A DNA stretch of 64,000 bases from Pseudomonas chlororaphis (GTDB lineage Bacteria; Pseudomonadota; Gammaproteobacteria; Pseudomonadales; Pseudomonadaceae): NCBI RefSeq assembly GCF_000783395.1, contig NZ_JSFK01000005.1:1-64000 (forward strand). Reading direction: 5' to 3'. Of this stretch, positions 27,097-36,295 are shown piece after piece. The notes under the pieces are model-generated. The model was not told the origin of the DNA, did no database searches, and worked only from the letters and a program-made list of their open reading frames with translations. The position numbers and the translations under genes are program-made. Position 1 is the first letter of the stretch. Each line of letters begins with the position of its first letter.

Positions 27097-27708
27097 ATGA
27101 AACTGCTGCATATCGATTCGAGCATTCTGGGCGACAACTCGGCTTCCCGTCAGTTGAGCAGCGAAGTCGTCAAAGCCTGGCAGGCCGCCGAGCCAAGCGC
27201 TGTGGTGACCTACCGCGACCTGGCTGCCGACGCCATCAGCCACTTCTCGTCGACCACCCTGGTTGCCGCCGGCACCACCGCTGAACTGCGCAACGCCGCA
27301 CAACAGCATGAAGCCGAACTGAGCGCTTCGACCCTGGCCGAGTTCATCGCTGCCGATGCCGTGGTGATCGCCGCACCGATGTACAACTTCACCGTGCCGA
27401 CCCAACTCAAAGCGTGGATCGACCGCGTGGCCGTTGCCGGTCAGACTTTCCGTTACACCGAAGCCGGCCCTGAAGGCCTGTGCGGTGGCAAGAAAGTCGT
27501 GATCGTGTCGACCTCCGGCGGCATCCACGCCGGTCAGGCCAGCGGCATCGCTCACGAAGAATATCTGAAGCTGGTACTCGGCTTCCTCGGCATCACCGAC
27601 ATCGAAATCGTTCGCGCTGAAGGCCTCGCTTATGGCGAAGAAGTGCGCAACAACGCGATGACCGCTGCGCAAGCGAAGATCAGCGAGCAACTGTTCGCCG
27701 CTGCGTAA
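27097..27708 (+). CDS. azoR: FMN-dependent NADH azoreductase
   Basis: 203 residues. Flavodoxin-like fold with the start [20 protein letters not shown] and the FMN-phosphate motif, then [19 protein letters not shown], which is the conserved FMN/NAD-binding loop of AzoR. It reduces azo compounds and quinones by two electrons using NADH. AGGAG precedes the ATG at 27097. A terminator follows. The divergent LysR gene is the probable regulator. Confidence 0.93.
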   Translation: MKLLHIDSSILGDNSASRQLSSEVVKAWQAAEPSAVVTYRDLAADAISHFSSTTLVAAGTTAELRNAAQQHEAELSASTLAEFIAADAVVIAAPMYNFTVPTQLKAWIDRVAVAGQTFRYTEAGPEGLCGGKKVVIVSTSGGIHAGQASGIAHEEYLKLVLGFLGITDIEIVRAEGLAYGEEVRNNAMTAAQAKISEQLFAAA

Positions 27709-27746
27709 GGCTTGCGTAAAGAACAGCTGATGTTCAGGTAACCCCC

Positions 27747-27794
27747 AAAAAACTCTGTATTCTGGTTCCGCAAGGGGCGAATACGGAGTTTTTT
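27747..27794 (+). terminator. Terminator after azoR
   Basis: A stem of AACTCTGTATTC (27751-27762) with GAATACGGAGTT (27779-27790), one mismatch, followed by TTTT and preceded by AAAA. The spacing of 39 bases from the azoR stop is typical. Confidence 0.82.
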
Positions 27795-27944
27795 GTTTCT
27801 GGCTGTTACATAATCTGGCCCGGGTTATGCAGTCACACAATCAGCGTCTGAATGCATTGTCGTACCGGAACACCGAATCCCCGGGGTTTCAGGCCCGCAA
27901 CGCAACGGATCTTTCGATTGAGTAACAACAGGGTGGAGCATCCC

Positions 27945-28982
27945 ATGATGCGTCTTTGTGCAACGTTACTGATTTGCCTGCTGGGCAGCCTGAATTCAGT
28001 GCAAGCTGCGCCTGGACGCCATCCTGTGTGGAGCGTCGGCTACCACGAGATGACCTTCCTCGATCCGCTGGATCTGCAGCCGATGCGCGCCATCGCCTTC
28101 TATCCGTCCAGCGATCGCGAGCACATGAGCCTGCTCGAAGGCTATTCAGTCGAGGCCGGCGAAGACACCAAAGTCGCCATCGGCCGCTTTCCGATGCTGA
28201 TGCTCTCCCATGGCAACACCGGCACACCACTGGCGCTGCACGACCTCGCGACCTCGCTGGCGCGTAAAGGCTTTGTCGTGGTGGCGGTGATTCATCCCGG
28301 CGACAACTCCAAAGACCACAGCCGACTGGGTACCCTGAGCAATCTGTACGGGCGGCCGATCCAGATTTCCGAAGCGATTACCGCGACTCTGGGCGACCGC
28401 ATGCTTGCGCCGTACGTCAACGCCGATCAGGTCGGGGTGATCGGTTATTCGGCGGGTGGCGAGACCGCGTTGATACTGTCCGGGGCGCAACCGGATCTGG
28501 ATCGGCTGCGGCGTTATTGCCAGGAGCGTCCGGATGATCGTGATGCCTGCAATACGCAAGGTGAATTGATCGTTGATCGCGACGATCTGCAACCGGTGGC
28601 CGATCCGCGTGTGCATGCCTTGCTGCTGATGGCGCCGCTGAGCCTGAAGTTTGGTCGTCACACCCTGGCCGATGTGCACGTACCGGTGCTGCTTTACAGC
28701 GGCGATGGCGACAAACTGGTGGCTTTCGACAAGAACGCGGCGGCGCTGGCGCGCAAACTGCCGACGGCGCCGGACTTTAAATTACTGGCCGGGGCAGGGC
28801 ACTTTGTCTTTATGGCACCGTGCAATGAGGAGCAGATTCGCGCCATGCCGGCGTTGTGTACTGACGCAGATGGCGTTGATCGCGAAGATATCCATCGCAA
28901 CCTGATCTCCGAGGCCGGGCGATTCTTCTCCCACGCGCTGGGCAGACCAACACGGGCCGGGATGCAGACCGCGGATCAATAG
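27945..28982 (+). CDS. Secreted alpha/beta hydrolase, dienelactone/PAF-acetylhydrolase-like
   Basis: 345 residues with a signal peptide (LLICLLGSLNSVQA). The alpha/beta hydrolase features are MLSHGNTGTPLALHDL (oxyanion region), the nucleophile elbow VGVIGYSAGGETALIL and a late HFVFMAP with the catalytic His. It contains a Cys-rich patch (RRYCQERPDDRDACN). It probably hydrolyses an ester or lipid in the periplasm. The ATG at 27945 has GGAG upstream; the longer frame to 27852 has no site. It may be regulated separately from azoR, whose terminator lies between them. Confidence 0.85.
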   Translation: MMRLCATLLICLLGSLNSVQAAPGRHPVWSVGYHEMTFLDPLDLQPMRAIAFYPSSDREHMSLLEGYSVEAGEDTKVAIGRFPMLMLSHGNTGTPLALHDLATSLARKGFVVVAVIHPGDNSKDHSRLGTLSNLYGRPIQISEAITATLGDRMLAPYVNADQVGVIGYSAGGETALILSGAQPDLDRLRRYCQERPDDRDACNTQGELIVDRDDLQPVADPRVHALLLMAPLSLKFGRHTLADVHVPVLLYSGDGDKLVAFDKNAAALARKLPTAPDFKLLAGAGHFVFMAPCNEEQIRAMPALCTDADGVDREDIHRNLISEAGRFFSHALGRPTRAGMQTADQ

Positions 28983-28998
28983 TCAGGTGCAGAACCCT

Positions 28999-29088
28999 TG
29001 TGGGAGCGAGCCTGCTCGCGAAAGCGGTGAATCAGTCAGCACCTATATCGATTGGCATTACGCCTTCGCGAGCAGGCTCGCACCCACA
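28999..29088. repeat. REP-type inverted repeat, GAGCGAGCCTGCTCGCGAA class
   Basis: Two inverted copies of the GAGCGAGCCTGCTCGCGAA word between the convergent hydrolase and MFS genes. The second copy has one substitution in its outer end (GCACCCACA). Confidence 0.88.
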
Positions 29089-29107
29089 TTGGTTTTGCGT
29101 CGATGAT

Positions 29108-30295
29108 TCAGGTCGTTGCCCGGCGCTGGAGCAGCAACGTCAGCCCCAGCCCGATCACCGACAACAGCGCCGCACTGAAGAATATCCACGAATACCCCAG
29201 ATTGAGCGCCACCGCGCCCATCAACGGCCCGGCAATCGCCAGCGCCAGATCGAAGAACACCGCGTAGGCGCCGAGACCTGAGCCGCGACTGGAACTCGGC
29301 ACTTGCTTGATCGCCTCAACACCCAACGCCGGATACACCAGCGACAGGCCAAACCCCGCCAGCCCTGCGCCGATCAAGGCAAAAGCGGTGGACGGCGCCA
29401 GCCACAACAGAACCAGCCCCACGGTTTCTATAGTCATACAAGCAATGGCTGACCTGAAGCCACCGAAGCGACTGATCGCCGAGATAAACATCAGCCGTGA
29501 CAGGATGAAGCACACGCCGAACACGGTCAGGCAGTACGCCGCACCGGTCCAGCCACGGTTGAGGTAATAAAGCGTAATGAAGGTAGTCAGCGTGCCGTAG
29601 CCGATCGAGGCCAGGGTCAGACTGGCGCCATACGGGGCGATTCGCCCGAACACCGCGCAGAACGGCAGGCGTTCGCCACGGATCACCGGCACTGACGGCT
29701 TGTTGCGAATCAGCAGCAGTGCACCCGCTGCCAGTACTGACAAGGCGATGCCGAGGCTGATGAAGCCGTAATCGGCGACCATCACCACGCCCAATGGCGC
29801 ACCAATGGCAATCGCACCATAGGACGCGATGCCGTTCCAGCCAATGGATTTTGCCGTGTGCTCGACGCCAACCTGGCCCATGCACCAACTGATGGTGCCG
29901 ACACCAATCAGCCCCTGAGCGACGCCGAGCAGCAAGCGCCCGATAATCAGAATGATCAGGCTGGCCAGCGGGAAGTCTTGCAGGAGCGTTGAAGCCAGCG
30001 TCAGCAAACCGCTTAGCACAATCCCCCACAAACCATAAATGATCGCCCGTTTGGTCCCGACCGTATCTGACATGCGCCCGGCCATCGGCCGGCTGAGCAG
30101 GGTAGCCAGGTACTGCGAGCCAATCACCAGTCCGGCAATCACTGCGCTGAAACCCAGTTGCTCATGCACGTAACCGGGCAACACTGCGATCGGCAAGCCG
30201 ATGCAGAGAAACGCAACAAACGTGTAGAACACGATGGAAACGATCTGCAGGGTGATCGCCATGGAGCTTTGCGGTGGCAGTTGCTGCGCAGACAT
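29108..30295 (-). CDS. MFS transporter, YhhS-like
   Basis: 395 residues with twelve hydrophobic segments and the MFS loop 2-3 motif SRPMAGRMSDTVGTKRAI, which matches the YhhS/YfcJ carriers. These export small drugs or sugars; the substrate is not readable. Two other MFS signature loops are present (RLLLGVAQGLIGVG in segment 4). The gene stands alone, with REP elements on both sides. Confidence 0.88.
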   Translation of the reverse strand: MSAQQLPPQSSMAITLQIVSIVFYTFVAFLCIGLPIAVLPGYVHEQLGFSAVIAGLVIGSQYLATLLSRPMAGRMSDTVGTKRAIIYGLWGIVLSGLLTLASTLLQDFPLASLIILIIGRLLLGVAQGLIGVGTISWCMGQVGVEHTAKSIGWNGIASYGAIAIGAPLGVVMVADYGFISLGIALSVLAAGALLLIRNKPSVPVIRGERLPFCAVFGRIAPYGASLTLASIGYGTLTTFITLYYLNRGWTGAAYCLTVFGVCFILSRLMFISAISRFGGFRSAIACMTIETVGLVLLWLAPSTAFALIGAGLAGFGLSLVYPALGVEAIKQVPSSSRGSGLGAYAVFFDLALAIAGPLMGAVALNLGYSWIFFSAALLSVIGLGLTLLLQRRATT

Positions 30296-30406
30296 GAGGA
30301 CTCGTTCGCGGGCGGCGGTGGGAGAGTTCGCATCATGGCTTGAGCGTCATATAAAAGAAAGCAGGCTAACTATCTTTCCTGAGGATTGATGTCGCCGCTG
30401 ATGGCC

Positions 30407-30475
30407 CCTTCGCGAGCAGGCTCGCTCCCACCCTTGGAATGCATCCCCCTCTGGGAGCGAGCCTGCTCGCGAAGG
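30407..30475. repeat. REP-type inverted repeat, GAGCGAGCCTGCTCGCGAA class
   Basis: Two inverted arms of TTCGCGAGCAGGCTCGCTCCCA about 20 bases apart, between the MFS gene promoter and the end of the ABC-F gene. Confidence 0.88.
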
Positions 30476-30507
30476 TAGTCGCACCAGAAAATCCCTCACC
30501 CTGAAAT

Positions 30508-30537
30508 GCAAAAAGCCCCGTCACATGGACAGGGCTT
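30508..30537 (-). terminator. Terminator after ABC-F gene
   Basis: On the minus strand AAAGCCCTGTC-CATGTGA-CGGGGCTTTTTG forms a stem ending in Ts, about 40 bases beyond the stop of the ABC-F gene. Confidence 0.8.
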
Positions 30538-30576
30538 TAGCTTGAAGCTAACAGCTCAACACTAGAAGCTGCTTTT

Positions 30577-32163
30577 TTAGAACACAACACCCTGACTACG
30601 CAGGTAGTCATCGTAAGTGCCGCTGAAGTCAGTCACGCCATCCGGGCTCAGCTCGATGATGCGCGTGGCCAGGGACGATACGAACTCACGGTCGTGGCTG
30701 ACGAAAATCAGCGTGCCCGGGTAGTTTTCCAGCGCCAGGTTCAGCGCCTCGATCGATTCCATGTCCAGGTGGTTGGTCGGTTCGTCCATCACCAGCACGT
30801 TCGGCTTTTGCAGGATCAGCTTGCCGAACAGCATGCGGCCTTGCTCACCACCGGAAATCACTTTGACCGACTTGAGGATCTCGTCGTTGGAGAACAGCAT
30901 GCGGCCCAAAGTGCCGCGAATCATCTGCTCGCCCTGAGTCCACTGACCCATCCAGTCGAACAGGGTGACGTCGTCTTCGAAGTCGTGCGCGTGGTCCTGA
31001 GCGTAGTAGCCCAGTTCCGCAGCGTCGGTCCACTTGATGCTACCGGCATCCGGGGTCAGTTCGTTGACCAGGGTGCGCAGCAGGGTGGTTTTGCCGATAC
31101 CGTTCGGGCCGATGATCGCCACGCGCTCGCCGGCTTCAACCTGGAAGCTGAAGTCTTTGAACAGTGGTTTGCCGTCGAAGCCTTTGGCCATTTTTTCGAC
31201 GATGACCGCCTGGCGGTGCAGCTTCTTGTTCTGATCGAAGCGGATGAACGGGCTCACGCGGCTCGAAGGCTTGACCTCGGCCAGCTGGATCTTGTCGATC
31301 GCCTTGGCGCGGGAAGTAGCCTGTTTGGCTTTCGAGGCGTTGGCCGAGAAGCGGCTGACGAACGATTGCAGCTCGGAAATCTGCGCTTTCTTCTTGGCGT
31401 TGTCCGACAGCAGTTGCTCGCGGGACTGGGTCGCCACGGTCATGTACTCGTCGTAGTTGCCCGGGAACAGACGCAGCTCGCCGTAATCCAGGTCAGCCAT
31501 GTGCGTGCACACGCTGTTCAGGAAGTGACGGTCGTGGGAGATGATGATCATCAGGCTGTTACGCTGGGTCAGAACGTTTTCCAGCCAGCGAATGGTGTTG
31601 ATGTCCAAGTGGTTGGTCGGTTCGTCGAGCAACAGCACTTCCGGATCGGAGAACAGTGCCTGCGCCAGCAACACACGCAGTTTCCAGCCCGGCGAAACTT
31701 CGCTCATCGGGCCGAAGTGTTGCTCGATGCCGATACCCAGGCCCAGCAACAGTTCACCGGCACGGGATTCGGCGGTGTAGCCATCCATTTCGGCGAATTC
31801 GGTTTCCAGCTCGGCCACGGCCATGCCGTCTTCTTCGCTCATTTCCGGCAGCGAGTAGATGCGGTCGCGCTCGGCCTTGACCTTCCACAGCTCTTCGTGA
31901 CCCATGATCACGGTGTCGATCACGGTGAATTCTTCGTAGGCGAACTGGTCCTGGCGCAATTTACCCAGACGCACGTTCGGCTCGAGCATGACCTGACCAC
32001 CGGACGGGTCGAGATCGCCGCCGAGGATTTTCATGAAGGTCGACTTGCCGCAACCGTTGGCGCCGATCAGGCCGTAGCGGTTGCCCGCGCCGAATTTGAC
32101 CGAAACGTTTTCGAAGAGCGGCTTGGCGCCGAACTGCATCGTGATGTTAGCTGTAGAGATCAA
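30577..32163 (-). CDS. ybiT: ABC-F family ATPase, YbiT-like
   Basis: 528 residues, two ATPase halves. Walker A motifs are GANGCGKST and GPNGIGKTT. The signature and Walker B of the first half are [20 protein letters not shown] and [11 protein letters not shown], and of the second half [13 protein letters not shown] and [11 protein letters not shown]. No membrane segments. ABC-F proteins bind the ribosomal E site and act on translation; the YbiT subgroup lacks a proven cellular task. A long linker region holds the P-site tRNA-interaction motif segment. It stands alone, with a terminator downstream. Confidence 0.93.
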   Translation of the reverse strand: MISTANITMQFGAKPLFENVSVKFGAGNRYGLIGANGCGKSTFMKILGGDLDPSGGQVMLEPNVRLGKLRQDQFAYEEFTVIDTVIMGHEELWKVKAERDRIYSLPEMSEEDGMAVAELETEFAEMDGYTAESRAGELLLGLGIGIEQHFGPMSEVSPGWKLRVLLAQALFSDPEVLLLDEPTNHLDINTIRWLENVLTQRNSLMIIISHDRHFLNSVCTHMADLDYGELRLFPGNYDEYMTVATQSREQLLSDNAKKKAQISELQSFVSRFSANASKAKQATSRAKAIDKIQLAEVKPSSRVSPFIRFDQNKKLHRQAVIVEKMAKGFDGKPLFKDFSFQVEAGERVAIIGPNGIGKTTLLRTLVNELTPDAGSIKWTDAAELGYYAQDHAHDFEDDVTLFDWMGQWTQGEQMIRGTLGRMLFSNDEILKSVKVISGGEQGRMLFGKLILQKPNVLVMDEPTNHLDMESIEALNLALENYPGTLIFVSHDREFVSSLATRIIELSPDGVTDFSGTYDDYLRSQGVVF

Positions 32164-32528
32164 GAGTTATTCCTGCGAAGCATTCTGAGTAGCGAGGGTG
32201 CGGCTGGAGCGCTTGGCCCGAGTCAAAGTGCGCTGAAGCGGGGAAGTCCCGTCATCAACCAAGGGGGGCGCGTAAAGTTTGGCGGCGATTGTACTGGTCT
32301 GGCTCTTTAAACGATAGGGCGATGACGCCCGGATCGCCGATTGGCACATACGCCGGACAGTTTTTCACAGATGATGGTTCACTATCGGTTACAAACTGTG
32401 GCTAAAATGCCACCTTTCACCGAGCGTCCGGTAACGGCGCGGGCCAAGGACGTGCCATGTGTATTCAGACCACTGCATAAGACGCGGGGCTTCAGGCCGC
32501 CGGCGCGCAGTTTTTTCACTTCTGACGT

Positions 32529-33440
32529 GTGACGATTTCCGTGAAACTCATCATTGCTGCTATTTATGTCATTTCGATTGCATACGTTCACCTGCGTGGC
32601 CGTGTGCGGCACAAACTCGGTCGTCAATTGAGCGATCATTCGACGTTCCTCGCGCCGATCAACTGCTTTCTTTATCTGTTTTCGAAAAAACCCAACAAGC
32701 CGTACCTCGACCCGAGCGAGTTTCCGGATCTGAGCCCGCTACAGGCGCACTGGGAAGAAATCCGCGAAGAAGGGCAGAATCTGCTGCGTGCCGGCGAGAT
32801 CAAACGTTCCAATCAATACGACGACGTCGGGTTCAACTCGTTCTTCAAAAGCGGCTGGAAGCGTTTCTACCTGAAGTGGTACGGCGAGAGCCATCCGTCG
32901 GCCATGAAGCTGTGCCCGCGCACGACCGAGCTGGTGCAGAGCATCGGCTCGATCAAAGCGGCGATGTTTGCCGAGCTGCCACCGGGTTCGAAACTGGTGC
33001 GTCACCGCGACCCGTATGCCGGCTCCTATCGCTATCACCTGGGCCTGGACACGCCGAACGATGCCGGCTGCTACATCAATGTCGACGGTGAGAACTATCA
33101 CTGGCGTGACGGCGAAGCGGTGATGTTCGATGAAACCTTTATTCATTACGCCGAAAACACCACGGACAAGAACCGCATCATCCTGTTCTGCGACATTGAG
33201 CGGCCGATGAAGTACCGCTGGGCGGCGGCGTTCAACAGCTGGTTTAGCCGTACCGTCATGTCGGCGGCGGGCGCGCCGAATGATGCTGGCGACCGCACGG
33301 GCGGGATCAACCGCTTGTTCACCCGGATCTACAAGATCCGTCTGCGTGGCAAAGAGCTGAAAAAACGCAATCGCAAGCGTTACTACATGGAAAAGTGGGC
33401 GATCTTCGGTGGTTTGCTGGCGATCTTCATTCTGATCTGA
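32529..33440 (+). CDS. lpxO: Lipid A hydroxylase LpxO
   Basis: 303 residues. An aspartyl/asparaginyl beta-hydroxylase-like 2-oxoglutarate/Fe dioxygenase that adds a 2-hydroxyl to the secondary acyl chain of lipid A at the inner-membrane face. The facial triad is visible in LVRHRDPYAGSYRYHLG (His-x-Asp) and FDETFIHYAENTTDKNRIIL (second His and Arg). N-terminal and C-terminal hydrophobic helices flank the catalytic domain. The start is uncertain: a GTG at 32529 or a GTG at 32541 (MKLIIAAIY), neither with a strong site. Confidence 0.92.
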   Translation: MTISVKLIIAAIYVISIAYVHLRGRVRHKLGRQLSDHSTFLAPINCFLYLFSKKPNKPYLDPSEFPDLSPLQAHWEEIREEGQNLLRAGEIKRSNQYDDVGFNSFFKSGWKRFYLKWYGESHPSAMKLCPRTTELVQSIGSIKAAMFAELPPGSKLVRHRDPYAGSYRYHLGLDTPNDAGCYINVDGENYHWRDGEAVMFDETFIHYAENTTDKNRIILFCDIERPMKYRWAAAFNSWFSRTVMSAAGAPNDAGDRTGGINRLFTRIYKIRLRGKELKKRNRKRYYMEKWAIFGGLLAIFILI

Positions 33441-33463
33441 TCAATGTATTGAATTAACTTACG

Positions 33464-33557
33464 CCTTCGCGACCAAGCTCGCTCCCACAATGGAATGGGG
33501 TGAATGCGAATTTCGCACTCGACTCAGAACCCTGTGGGAGCGAGCTTGCTCGCGAAG
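33464..33557. repeat. REP-type inverted repeat, variant
   Basis: Related to the GAGCGAGCCTGCTCGCGAA class but with changed arms (CTTCGCGACCAAGCTCGCTCC and GGGAGCGAGCTTGCTCGCGAAG, each read in part), pairing across a ~50-base middle. Convergent lpxO and ku flank it. Confidence 0.8.
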
Positions 33558-33603
33558 ACTCTCTCAAATAGAACCTGTCAGTTACCTGACGATTCCTGGA
33601 TTG

Positions 33604-34470
33604 TCATTCACCGGAGGCCTTCTTTGTCCTCTTGGCCGGCGCTGCTTTGGTGGCGGCTTTCGCCTTCGGCTTGGCTGCAGCTTTCCCGCCCAGGCTGCGT
33701 TTAAGCAGCTCGGTCAAATCGATAACATCGGCCGTCTTGCGCTCTTCCTCGCCACCCACCGACTCAACATCCTCGATCTTGCCTTCATGGGCCTTTTTCT
33801 CGACCAGGGCCATGATCTTGTCTTCAAATTCATCCTTGTAGTCTTCAGGCTTCCAGTCTGCACTCATGTCCTGAACCAGCCGTTTGGCCATGTCCAGTTC
33901 GCCCTTGGCCAACTGCGGTTTGGTCACTTCGCTGCCCAGTTCCAGCTCATCGAGACCACGTACCTCCTGCGGCCAGCGCAGTTTCACCAGCACCAGCGCA
34001 GACTCCAGCGGCATCAACGCAGCAAGGTACTGGCGTGTATGCAGCACCACGCGGGCGAGGGCAACTTTGTTGGTCTTGCTCAGGGTTTCGCGCAGCAGTG
34101 CGTAAACCTTGCCGCCGCGCTTGTCTGGCGCCAGGTAGTAAGGGGTGTCGATGTTCTGCAGGGGAATCTGTTCGGCGTCAACAAAAGAGAATATGTCGAT
34201 GGTCTGCGTTGAAACAGGGTGCGCCGAGCGGATTTCCTCTTCGCTGAGCACCACATAACGGCCTTTTTCATAGGCCACGCCTTTGACGATATGCTCCTTG
34301 GTGACTTCCTTGCCGGTGACCTTGTTGACCCGTTTGTAACCCACCGGATCCATGCTGCGGCTGTCGAGCCAATCGAAATCCACGCCCTGCGACGAGGTCG
34401 CCGAGACCAATGCGACAGGGATGTGCACCAGTCCGAAACTGATCGCGCCTTTCCAGATTGCCCGAGCCAT
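33604..34470 (-). CDS. ku: Non-homologous end-joining protein Ku
   Basis: 288 residues. The start MARAIWKGAISFGLVHIPVAL and the core KRVNKVTGKEVTKEHIVKG identify bacterial Ku, a homodimer that rings DNA ends and recruits LigD for end-joining. The last ~25 residues are Lys/Ala-rich (AKAATKAAPAKRTKKASGE), the tail that binds DNA and LigD. The ATG at 34470 has GGAG upstream; a longer frame to 34557 is not supported. No ligD is seen in the window. Confidence 0.94.
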   Translation of the reverse strand: MARAIWKGAISFGLVHIPVALVSATSSQGVDFDWLDSRSMDPVGYKRVNKVTGKEVTKEHIVKGVAYEKGRYVVLSEEEIRSAHPVSTQTIDIFSFVDAEQIPLQNIDTPYYLAPDKRGGKVYALLRETLSKTNKVALARVVLHTRQYLAALMPLESALVLVKLRWPQEVRGLDELELGSEVTKPQLAKGELDMAKRLVQDMSADWKPEDYKDEFEDKIMALVEKKAHEGKIEDVESVGGEEERKTADVIDLTELLKRSLGGKAAAKPKAKAATKAAPAKRTKKASGE

Positions 34471-34659
34471 GGTGTGTTCTCCGAGTGATGATCGGATGAC
34501 CAGCGGCCACGACTGAAAGTTTCCCCGGAATGCGCGGGTTGGCGATGACTTGGTCAAGCCGTGTTACATGTTGTTTAAGACATGCGGGTTAACAAATCCG
34601 AACCCAGAGCGTAGCGTGGACTCGAAGGCTCTATCCCCGGCCCATCGAGAGGCAGCGTC

Positions 34660-34980
34660 ATGAACCGAATTCTGCTTGGCATCGTCGTCCTGACCCTCAG
34701 TGGCGGTCTGGTTCATGCCGACGTCTTGCTGGCGCAAAGCCCTACCGGCAACAGCAACAACCCTTACAACAGCCCGATCCGCCGGGCCAACCCCAACAGC
34801 ATGCAGGGCACCCAGCCCAGCGCTCCGCCCGTTCGGGGGCCGAACACTGTACCGACGCCGCGTCAGCCGACGGTCGAGAACCGAGGCATTGGTAACGGCC
34901 AGCCGATCCGCTCGGTGCCGAGCACGCCACCCACGCTCATTCCCAACCCACCTTCGCGCAGCGGAGGCAGCAACCGTTGA
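34660..34980 (+). CDS. Small secreted Pro/Asn-rich protein
   Basis: 106 residues with a good signal peptide (ILLGIVVLTLSGGLVHA). The mature part is disordered-looking and rich in Pro, Asn, Gly and Arg with TPRQPTVENRGIGNGQP, and no cysteine. No family recognised. AGAGG is before the ATG. It is 52 bases ahead of the sugar dehydrogenase gene and may be in the same operon. Confidence 0.7.
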   Translation: MNRILLGIVVLTLSGGLVHADVLLAQSPTGNSNNPYNSPIRRANPNSMQGTQPSAPPVRGPNTVPTPRQPTVENRGIGNGQPIRSVPSTPPTLIPNPPSRSGGSNR

Positions 34981-35032
34981 GCGGCAGGACTGAGCTTCTG
35001 TCGACCCTTCAAGCGAACAAAAGGAATCGTGC

Positions 35033-36187
35033 ATGTTGCGTAAAACCCTTCTAGCCACACTGTGTGCCGGCGCGCTGATCAGCGCTCCGGCATTTGCCGC
35101 CGCCCCCAAAGAGCTGCAAAGCGAACAGGGCACCCTCGAAGTCACGACCATCACCGCAGGCCTTGAACATCCATGGGCGCTGGCGTTTCTGCCGGATCGC
35201 CAAGGCATGCTGGTCACCGAGCGCCCCGGCAACCTGCGCGTGGTGGACGCTGACGGCAAACTGTCCGCGCCGATTTCAGGTGTACCGCAGGTCTGGGCCA
35301 AGGGGCAGGGCGGGTTGCTGGATGTCGTGCTGTCGCCGGACTTCAAACAGGATCGTCTGGTCTACCTGTCCTATGCCGAAGGTGGCGGTGCTGGCGACAA
35401 GGCGGGCACCGCCGTGGGTCGCGGGCGGCTTTCGGATGACTTGAAGACGCTGAAGGATTTCAAAGTGATCTTCCGTCAGGAACCGAAGCTTTCGGTCGGC
35501 AATCACTTCGGCTCACGGCTGGTGTTTGATCGCGACGGTTATTTGTTCATTACTTTGGGCGAGAACAACGACCGGCCGACGGCGCAGGATCTCGACAAGT
35601 TGCAAGGCAAGGTCGTGCGCATCTACCCGGACGGCAAGGTGCCGGATGACAATCCCTTTGTCGGCCAGTCCGGCGTACGGCCTGAGATCTGGGCCTACGG
35701 CCTGCGCAACCCGCAGGGTGCGGCACTCAATCCATGGACCGGCACGCTATGGGAAAACGAGCACGGCCCGCGCGGTGGCGATGAGGTGAACATCATCGAG
35801 CGCGGCAAGAATTACGGTTGGCCGCTGGCAACCCACGGCATCAATTATTCGATGCAGCCGATCCCCGAAGCCCAGGGTAAAACCGCAGAAGGCACCGTCG
35901 CCCCGCACCATGTCTGGGAGAAATCGCCGGGCGTCACCGGCATGGCGTTTTACGATGCCAATCGCTTTAAACCGTGGCAACACAATGCGTTTGTCGGTGC
36001 CTTGGTGACTCAGGAACTGATTCGTTTGCAGTTCGATGGTGACAAGGTGGTGCATGAGGAGCGCTTGCTCGGTGAACTGAATCAGCGGATTCGCGACGTG
36101 CGGCAAGGACCGGATGGTTATCTGTATGTGCTGACCGATGAAGAGAAAGGTTCACTGTACAAAATCGGCCTGAACCCCGCGCTTTAA
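35033..36187 (+). CDS. PQQ-dependent sugar dehydrogenase, YliI/Asd-like
   Basis: 384 residues. Signal peptide ends near APAFA. The six-bladed quinoprotein propeller features are GLEHPWALAFLPDR, VTERPGNLRVV, GVRPEIWAYGLRNPQG, WENEHGPRGGDEVNII and YGWPLATHGINYS. YliI is a soluble periplasmic pyrroloquinoline-quinone aldose dehydrogenase. The catalytic His and the PQQ-binding Arg appear in HFGSRLVFD. AAAGGAA precedes the ATG. A class-B inverted repeat follows. Confidence 0.92.
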   Translation: MLRKTLLATLCAGALISAPAFAAAPKELQSEQGTLEVTTITAGLEHPWALAFLPDRQGMLVTERPGNLRVVDADGKLSAPISGVPQVWAKGQGGLLDVVLSPDFKQDRLVYLSYAEGGGAGDKAGTAVGRGRLSDDLKTLKDFKVIFRQEPKLSVGNHFGSRLVFDRDGYLFITLGENNDRPTAQDLDKLQGKVVRIYPDGKVPDDNPFVGQSGVRPEIWAYGLRNPQGAALNPWTGTLWENEHGPRGGDEVNIIERGKNYGWPLATHGINYSMQPIPEAQGKTAEGTVAPHHVWEKSPGVTGMAFYDANRFKPWQHNAFVGALVTQELIRLQFDGDKVVHEERLLGELNQRIRDVRQGPDGYLYVLTDEEKGSLYKIGLNPAL

Positions 36188-36199
36188 AGACGATCCCCC

Positions 36200-36286
36200 T
36201 GTAGGAGCTGTCGAGTGCAACGAGGCTGCGATCTTTTGATCTTGTTTTTCAAAATCAAAAGATCGCAGCCTTCGGCAGCTCCTACA
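36200..36286. repeat. Inverted repeat, GGAGCTGCCGAAGGCTGCGATC class
   Basis: Inverted arms starting TGTAGGAGCTG and ending CAGCTCCTACA, with ATCTTTTGATC in the middle. The left arm carries a five-base divergence (TCGAGTGCAACG). Lies between the convergent sugar dehydrogenase and the GNAT-C39 gene. Confidence 0.88.
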
Positions 36287-36295
36287 GGTGAGTTC

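Noticed and set aside
30694..32310. 538-residue frame opposite the ABC-F gene
   Set aside because: Shadow of the ABC-F gene, which has both Walker motifs and signatures.
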